The notes under the pieces were generated by a model that saw nothing but the letters and a program-made list of their open reading frames with translations, was not told the DNA's origin and ran no database searches. The position numbers and the translations under genes were made by a program. Shown piece after piece: positions 61,501-64,000 of a DNA stretch of 64,000 nt (within the stretch, counting starts at the first letter, position 1; each line of letters opens with the position of its first letter). The stretch is taken from assembly GCA_035048485.1 (NCBI GenBank), contig CM068581.1, forward strand, positions 5,026,430 through 5,090,429, given 5' to 3'. Source of the stretch: Pteria penguin (taxonomy: Eukaryota > Mollusca > Bivalvia > Pterioida > Pteriidae).

Positions 61501-62134
61501 TTAGTTCAGTTATTAAGCTCTGAAAATGTGACAGAATTGTGCAATATTGGAAAATACATCAAACAAGCTTTTAATGTAAGACAAAATGTATAACTCTGTT
61601 TTGTATTTGATTATGTAATTTGTAACTTATATTTGTTATTGTGTAAACCATTCATATACTTGACCTTGTTATATATTATTTATGTATACTTGTCAATTGT
61701 ATATCTATAAGCAGTATTGCTTTTGATAATAAACTATATATATATATATACCGGTGATTATCCCCAGTATAATTGGTGCTACCGATGATTATCACCAGTA
61801 TGATTGGGGTTACCGGTGAGTAGCTCCAGTATAATTAGGACTAACGGTACTTCCAGTATAATATTGTGGGATGCTTTTTCTCTCAGCCTATAATAGTTAA
61901 GACGGAAAAAGGAAAGTTGTCTTGATAAATATAACCTCATGCACATAGAGCTGGTAAAATTATGACTTTCTTTTCCTTTGTTTATATTCTGCTCACAGAA
62001 ATGAAGGCAAAGTCAGATATAACATTTCTATTTTTTATTGTCTTAATATTATATGGTGGCATACTCGTATGCATTTGTTAATTCTATTTCTATTTGCAGT
62101 CATTACAGAAGATAATTTTGAACTAACGTATCAA
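52506..62134 (+). CDS. short-chain dehydrogenase/reductase, 5' part (partial)
   Basis: Four exons join by phase into 135 residues: 52506-52581, 58987-59072, 59833-60040 and 62100-62134. The gene continues past the window. The Rossmann-fold cofactor motif TGANSGIG is at residues 21-28, split by intron 1 at Gly26. Cys-Arg-Asp at 46-48 follows the second strand, as in NADP(H)-preferring retinol-dehydrogenase and WWOX-type SDRs. LDLSS is at 87-91 and CNAG at 114-117, followed by ITEDNFELTYQ, which aligns with the family's segment before VNYLGHF. The catalytic Ser-Tyr-Lys lies outside the window. The N-terminus MGNKPS fits N-myristoylation (Gly2, Ser6) instead of a signal anchor. Substrate unknown. 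Every intron visible is loaded with minisatellites. Confidence 0.9.
52582..52937. other. SDR intron 1, left unique part
   Basis: About 350 bp of AT-rich intron with no recognised element. Confidence 0.6.
52938..53105. repeat. 32-bp tandem repeat, 5 copies
   Basis: Units carry CTGACACGACGGCAAAGTGA. One copy lacks the ACACGAC part. Within SDR intron 1. Confidence 0.93.
53106..53814. other. SDR intron 1, unassigned
   Basis: AT-rich sequence without recognised features. Confidence 0.5.
53815..56715. repeat. 42-bp tandem array, about 69 copies
   Basis: The unit contains TTGAGGACTACTCCCGATAG and GTTATCATTATTCCAGTG. The plus frame reads LLRTTPDRLSLFQC, but 41-bp and other off-length units repeatedly break it, so it is not coding. 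A large block recurs 1673 bp apart (around 54128 and 55801, sharing the GCTACTGAGAGGTTAT variant). Smaller blocks with ATAATTGCAGTGTTTACTG recur at 54780-55500. Confidence 0.96.
56822..57920. repeat. 30-bp tandem array, about 36 copies
   Basis: The unit contains AGTGTCAACATTAGACCGTC and TGACTCTGTT. Irregular units with TCAGTTTGTTAGT break the frame. Degenerate AGTGTCAACATTGG units continue sparsely to about 58225. A block of about 150 bp with GAGCATTTGACT recurs at 57047 and 57197. Confidence 0.95.
57921..58986. other. SDR intron 1, right part
   Basis: Degenerate 30-bp-array relics to about 58225, then unassigned AT-rich sequence ending in the acceptor ATTTTAG. An ATTCGAACCTGCACCG word near 58611 could be a B-box relic of a minus-strand SINE. 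Confidence 0.55.
58987..59072 (+). CDS. SDR exon 2
   Basis: 86 nt between TTTTAG and GAG|GTAAAT, phase 1 in, phase 0 out. Encodes residues 26-54: it completes GIG and supplies the second strand and the CRD cofactor-selecting residues. Confidence 0.88.
59265..59775. repeat. CRE-like array of 18-23-bp units, about 25 copies
   Basis: Units of the form TACGTGACGTCTCAGTAC, with or without an inserted ATCAC. Many keep TGACGTCT or ACGTGA. In SDR intron 2. Unit length alternates, so the array is irregular. Confidence 0.88.
59833..60040 (+). CDS. SDR exon 3
   Basis: 208 nt between ATTTTAG and AAAG|GTAAGA, phase 0 in, phase 1 out. Encodes residues 55-124 with LDLSS and CNAG. The insert between helix C and LDLSS is somewhat long and Glu/Asp-rich. 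Confidence 0.9.
60190..61110 (+). repeat. 31-bp tandem array with donor-like GTGAGT, about 30 copies
   Basis: The unit contains GGTGCTACCGGTGAGTATCT and CCAGTATAATT. Each good unit carries CCG|GTGAGT. The array resembles the exon-1/donor junction of this gene (GGTGCAAATAGTGGTGAGTA). It is split by a LINE and resumes at 61748. Confidence 0.94.
61111..61747 (+). pseudogene. 5'-truncated LINE inserted in the 31-bp array
   Basis: Open to the stop at 61591-61593. It encodes a non-LTR ORF2 C-terminus: LICKLRLSSHCLCIETGRYK, RRICPLCKLDIEDEFHFMLK with a C-x2-C-x7-H-x4-C zinc knuckle ending in CPAY, and FNVRQNV at the end. A 3' UTR of about 140 bp and a (TA)n tail follow. ACCGGTG lies on both sides, a possible target duplication that cannot be told from the array sequence. 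The reading is intact over 150 codons, so the insertion is recent. Confidence 0.9.
61748..61865. repeat. 31-bp array, right remainder
   Basis: Three or four copies (ACCGGTGATTATCCCCAGTA and similar) after the LINE. Confidence 0.9.
62100..62134 (+). CDS. SDR exon 4 (35-nt micro-exon)
   Basis: Between CTATTTGCAG and CAA|GTAAGT. Phase 1 in (completes Val124), phase 0 out. Encodes ITEDNFELTYQ, which matches the conserved segment after NAG in SDRs, so the short length is not a problem for the call. Confidence 0.85.
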
Positions 62135-62484
62135 GTAAGTCCATGCTTATAGATATCATACGTCATTAAGATTTTGTGTGTTTCTTCTTGCTTAATGTAA
62201 AAAACACAGTGAATTATATGACAATGGCACGCTTGGCGAACCACGATGGTCAGCGATGGCCCATGAATATCGCAAGTGAGACTAAATGCTAAGAAGTAAA
62301 AGTGAAGCAATGTGCTCGGTAAAAGTAAATGTGAGGTCACGTGTTCCAGATAAGTAAGCATCAAATGCCCGTTAACTACACTATTGACACCTTGACTTGG
62401 GCCGACAGTAGGAATTCAATATCCACATACCTCAGTCCATTAACTGTTGTTCTCTTAGATGGTAACTTGGTAAGACAGAAATAA
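62135..62484. other. SDR intron 4, unassigned
   Basis: No recognised feature between exon 4 and the SINE. Confidence 0.5.
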
Positions 62485-62755
62485 ACCAGTGTAGTTCAGG
62501 GGAAGAGTGTTCGGCTTGTGACCCAGAGGTCCAGGGTTCCACTCCCGCCATGGACACGTACACCGGTGTCATGTCTTTCGGATGAGACGGTAAAAATCGA
62601 GGTCTAGTGTCACGGTCGACATGGCATGTAAAAGATCCCTCACTGTTTCGGTTGGGTTCGTTACAAAGGTATAAATTCTTAAGCAGTGAATCAGACAGAT
62701 ACCGTCACCGTATACGTGAAATAAACGTGGAATGACGTAAAAAAAAATCAAATTA
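62485..62755 (+). mobile_element. tRNA-derived SINE, second copy of the core family
   Basis: The head has GTGTAGTTCAGGGGAAGAGT (A box degraded) and GGGTTCCACTCCC (B box variant), with a GTG anticodon-like loop. The core shares TGTCTTTCGGATGAGAC, GATCCCTCACTG and ATACCGTCACCGTATACGTG with the 28.8-kb SINE. The tail is A-rich. Confidence 0.85.
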
Positions 62756-62847
62756 GTCACAATGAAATTTCTCTATAAATAAACTACATGATAGCATCTT
62801 CTCGTCTCTAACTCAGGAAGAGACAAGCGAGTTTCTGATTAACTTCG

Positions 62848-63614
62848 TCATGCCACATGTGTGAAGCCCGTGCCTCAATGGTTAGTTTCTTCCTCATGCC
62901 ACATGTTAATGCCCGTGACTTAATGGTTAGATTCTTCCTCATGCCACATGTTGAAGCCCGTGACTCAATGGTTAGTTTCTTCCTCATGCCACATGTTGAA
63001 GCCCGTGACTCAATGGTTAGTTTCTTCCTCATGCCACATGTGTGAAGCCCGTGACTCAATGGTTAACTTTGTTCTCATGCCACATGTGTAAAGCCCGTGA
63101 CTCAATGGTTAGTTTCTTCCTCATGCCACATGCGTGAAGCCCGTGACTTAATGGTTAGTTTCTTCCTCATGCCACATGTGTGAAGCCCGTGACTCAATGG
63201 TTAGTTTCTTCCTCATGCCACATGTTGAAGCCCGTGACTCAATGGTTAGTTTCTTCCTCATGCCACATGTTGATGCCCGTGACTTAATGGTTAGTTTCTT
63301 CCTCATGCCACATGTTGAAGCCCGTGACTCAATGGTTAGTTTCTTCCTCATGCCACATGTTGAAGCCCGTGACTCAATGGTTAGTTTCTTCCTCATGCCA
63401 CATGTGTGAAGCCCGTGACTCAATGGTTAACTTTGTTCTCATGCCACATGTGTAAAGCCCGTGACTCAATGGTTAGTTTCTTCCTCATGCCACATGCGTG
63501 AAGCCCGTGGCTTAATGGTTAGTTTCTTCCTCATGCCACATGTGTGAAGCCCGTGACTCAGTGGTCAGTTTCTTTCTCGTGCAACATGCGTGGACCGCAT
63601 GATTCAGGTATTAG
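62848..63614. repeat. 45-47-bp tandem array, about 17 copies
   Basis: The unit contains CATGCCACATGTTGAAGCCC and AATGGTTAGTTTCTTCCT. A variant with AACTTTGTTCTCATGCC occurs about 363 bp apart (near 63065 and 63428), marking an eight-unit higher-order repeat. It continues after the foldback insertion to the window edge. Confidence 0.95.
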
Positions 63615-63623
63615 TTTCTTCCC

Positions 63624-63930
63624 TAGCCGCAAGTCGTGGTCTTATATGAATGATATTGCCACAGTTCCTTACGTTGCATAAACTTGCAATTTTGATAAAC
63701 GGAATGGCCGGCACGACTTTACGCATTTCGGCATCAAATGGAATAAATATCTAACATATATAAACATTAAGCAAGCGATCGGTTATACTTAGATCCCCGA
63801 TCTGTCATCTGAAGGCTCCAAACCCAAATGCGTAGAATCGTGCCGGCCATTCCGTTTATCAAAATTGCAAGTTTACTCAACGGAAGGAATTGGTACCCTA
63901 TCATTCATACAGGGCCACGACTTGCGGCCA
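63624..63930. mobile_element. 307-bp foldback MITE with 9-bp target duplication
   Basis: The arms are about 110 bp, ending TAGCCGCAAGTCGTGG on the left and TGGCCGCAAGTCGTGG (read inward) on the right. They share AACTTGCAATTTTGATAAAC and GGAATGGCCGGCACGA. The centre is about 80 bp. Perfect TTTCTTCCC copies flank it (63615-63623 and 63931-63939). That word occurs once per array unit, so the duplication is clear. A 9-bp duplication is typical of Mutator-like elements; the superfamily is inferred from that alone. Confidence 0.88.
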
Positions 63931-64000
63931 TTTCTTCCCCACACGCGTGGATTCACTGGTTAGTTTTTCCCAACATGTTAGCGTTCCGAGACTCAGTGGT
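63931..64000. repeat. 45-bp array, right remainder
   Basis: The array resumes after the foldback element and runs off the window. Units are more diverged here. Confidence 0.85.

Noticed and set aside
62808..63423. KLTIESRASTCGMRK / LMPHVEARDSMVSFF frames
   Set aside because: Both strands of the 45-bp array are open; simple repeat artefact.

Overview
This window reads as animal nuclear DNA, most likely from a bivalve or related lophotrochozoan mollusc. The organism call is inference. It rests on spliced genes with GT-AG introns, tRNA-derived SINEs with a shared core, mariner elements, LINE fragments with C-terminal zinc knuckles, and a very high load of minisatellites. There are no prokaryotic operons, ribosome-binding sites or CRISPR arrays. 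By hand tally about 26 kb (roughly 40%) of the 64 kb is tandem array, with units of 21-71 bp and most of them 29-48 bp. Most long open frames here are artefacts of arrays whose unit length is a multiple of three, or of neighbouring units that keep several frames open.

Layout. 1-22.3 kb carries no convincing host gene. It holds a 29-bp array (1-1316), a 56-bp array (2.9-3.8 kb), a 21-bp array (4.3-4.5 kb), a decayed reverse-transcriptase remnant on the minus strand (5.1-6.0 kb), a LINE 3' part (6.05-7.0 kb), a nested inverted/SINE cluster (7.1-7.8 kb), a trinucleotide-rich tract (8.1-8.7 kb), a complete but frameshifted mariner with its TIRs and TA duplications (9169-10514), a minus-strand SINE (11.0 kb), and arrays of 71, about 37, 30, 41 and 48 bp.

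22.3-47.3 kb holds one six-exon plus-strand gene. I join its exons by splice sites and phase into a protein of about 1320 residues. All five introns are phase 1. The product looks largely disordered, Ser/Thr/Lys-rich, with an N-terminal myristoylation-type motif, a coding 15-16-residue repeat and a duplicated basic SDFF motif. I do not recognise the family. Its introns are full of arrays. Intron 4 is mostly a 46-bp array whose unit is a complete 3' splice-site module, and the real acceptor is its last copy. Intron 5 is a graded series of 40- to 42-bp units that look like copies of the exon-5/donor junction. Intron 3 also holds a second, dead mariner, a SINE, a TIR element made of TTTGCTATATAGCAAA palindromes, a 3.8-kb 43-bp array and a CpG-rich 34-bp array.

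52.5 kb to beyond the right edge is a plus-strand short-chain dehydrogenase/reductase gene. Four exons are visible (135 residues, TGANSGIG and NAG motifs) and the catalytic part lies past the window. Each of its introns carries minisatellites: 32, 42 and 30 bp in intron 1, a CRE-like array in intron 2, a 31-bp GTGAGT-containing array split by a LINE in intron 3, and a 45-bp array split by a 307-bp foldback element in intron 4.

The most interesting theme is that several arrays appear to have grown from, or to carry, splice-site sequence. The two best cases flank exon 5 of the unknown gene on both sides. The two genes show no evident functional link.
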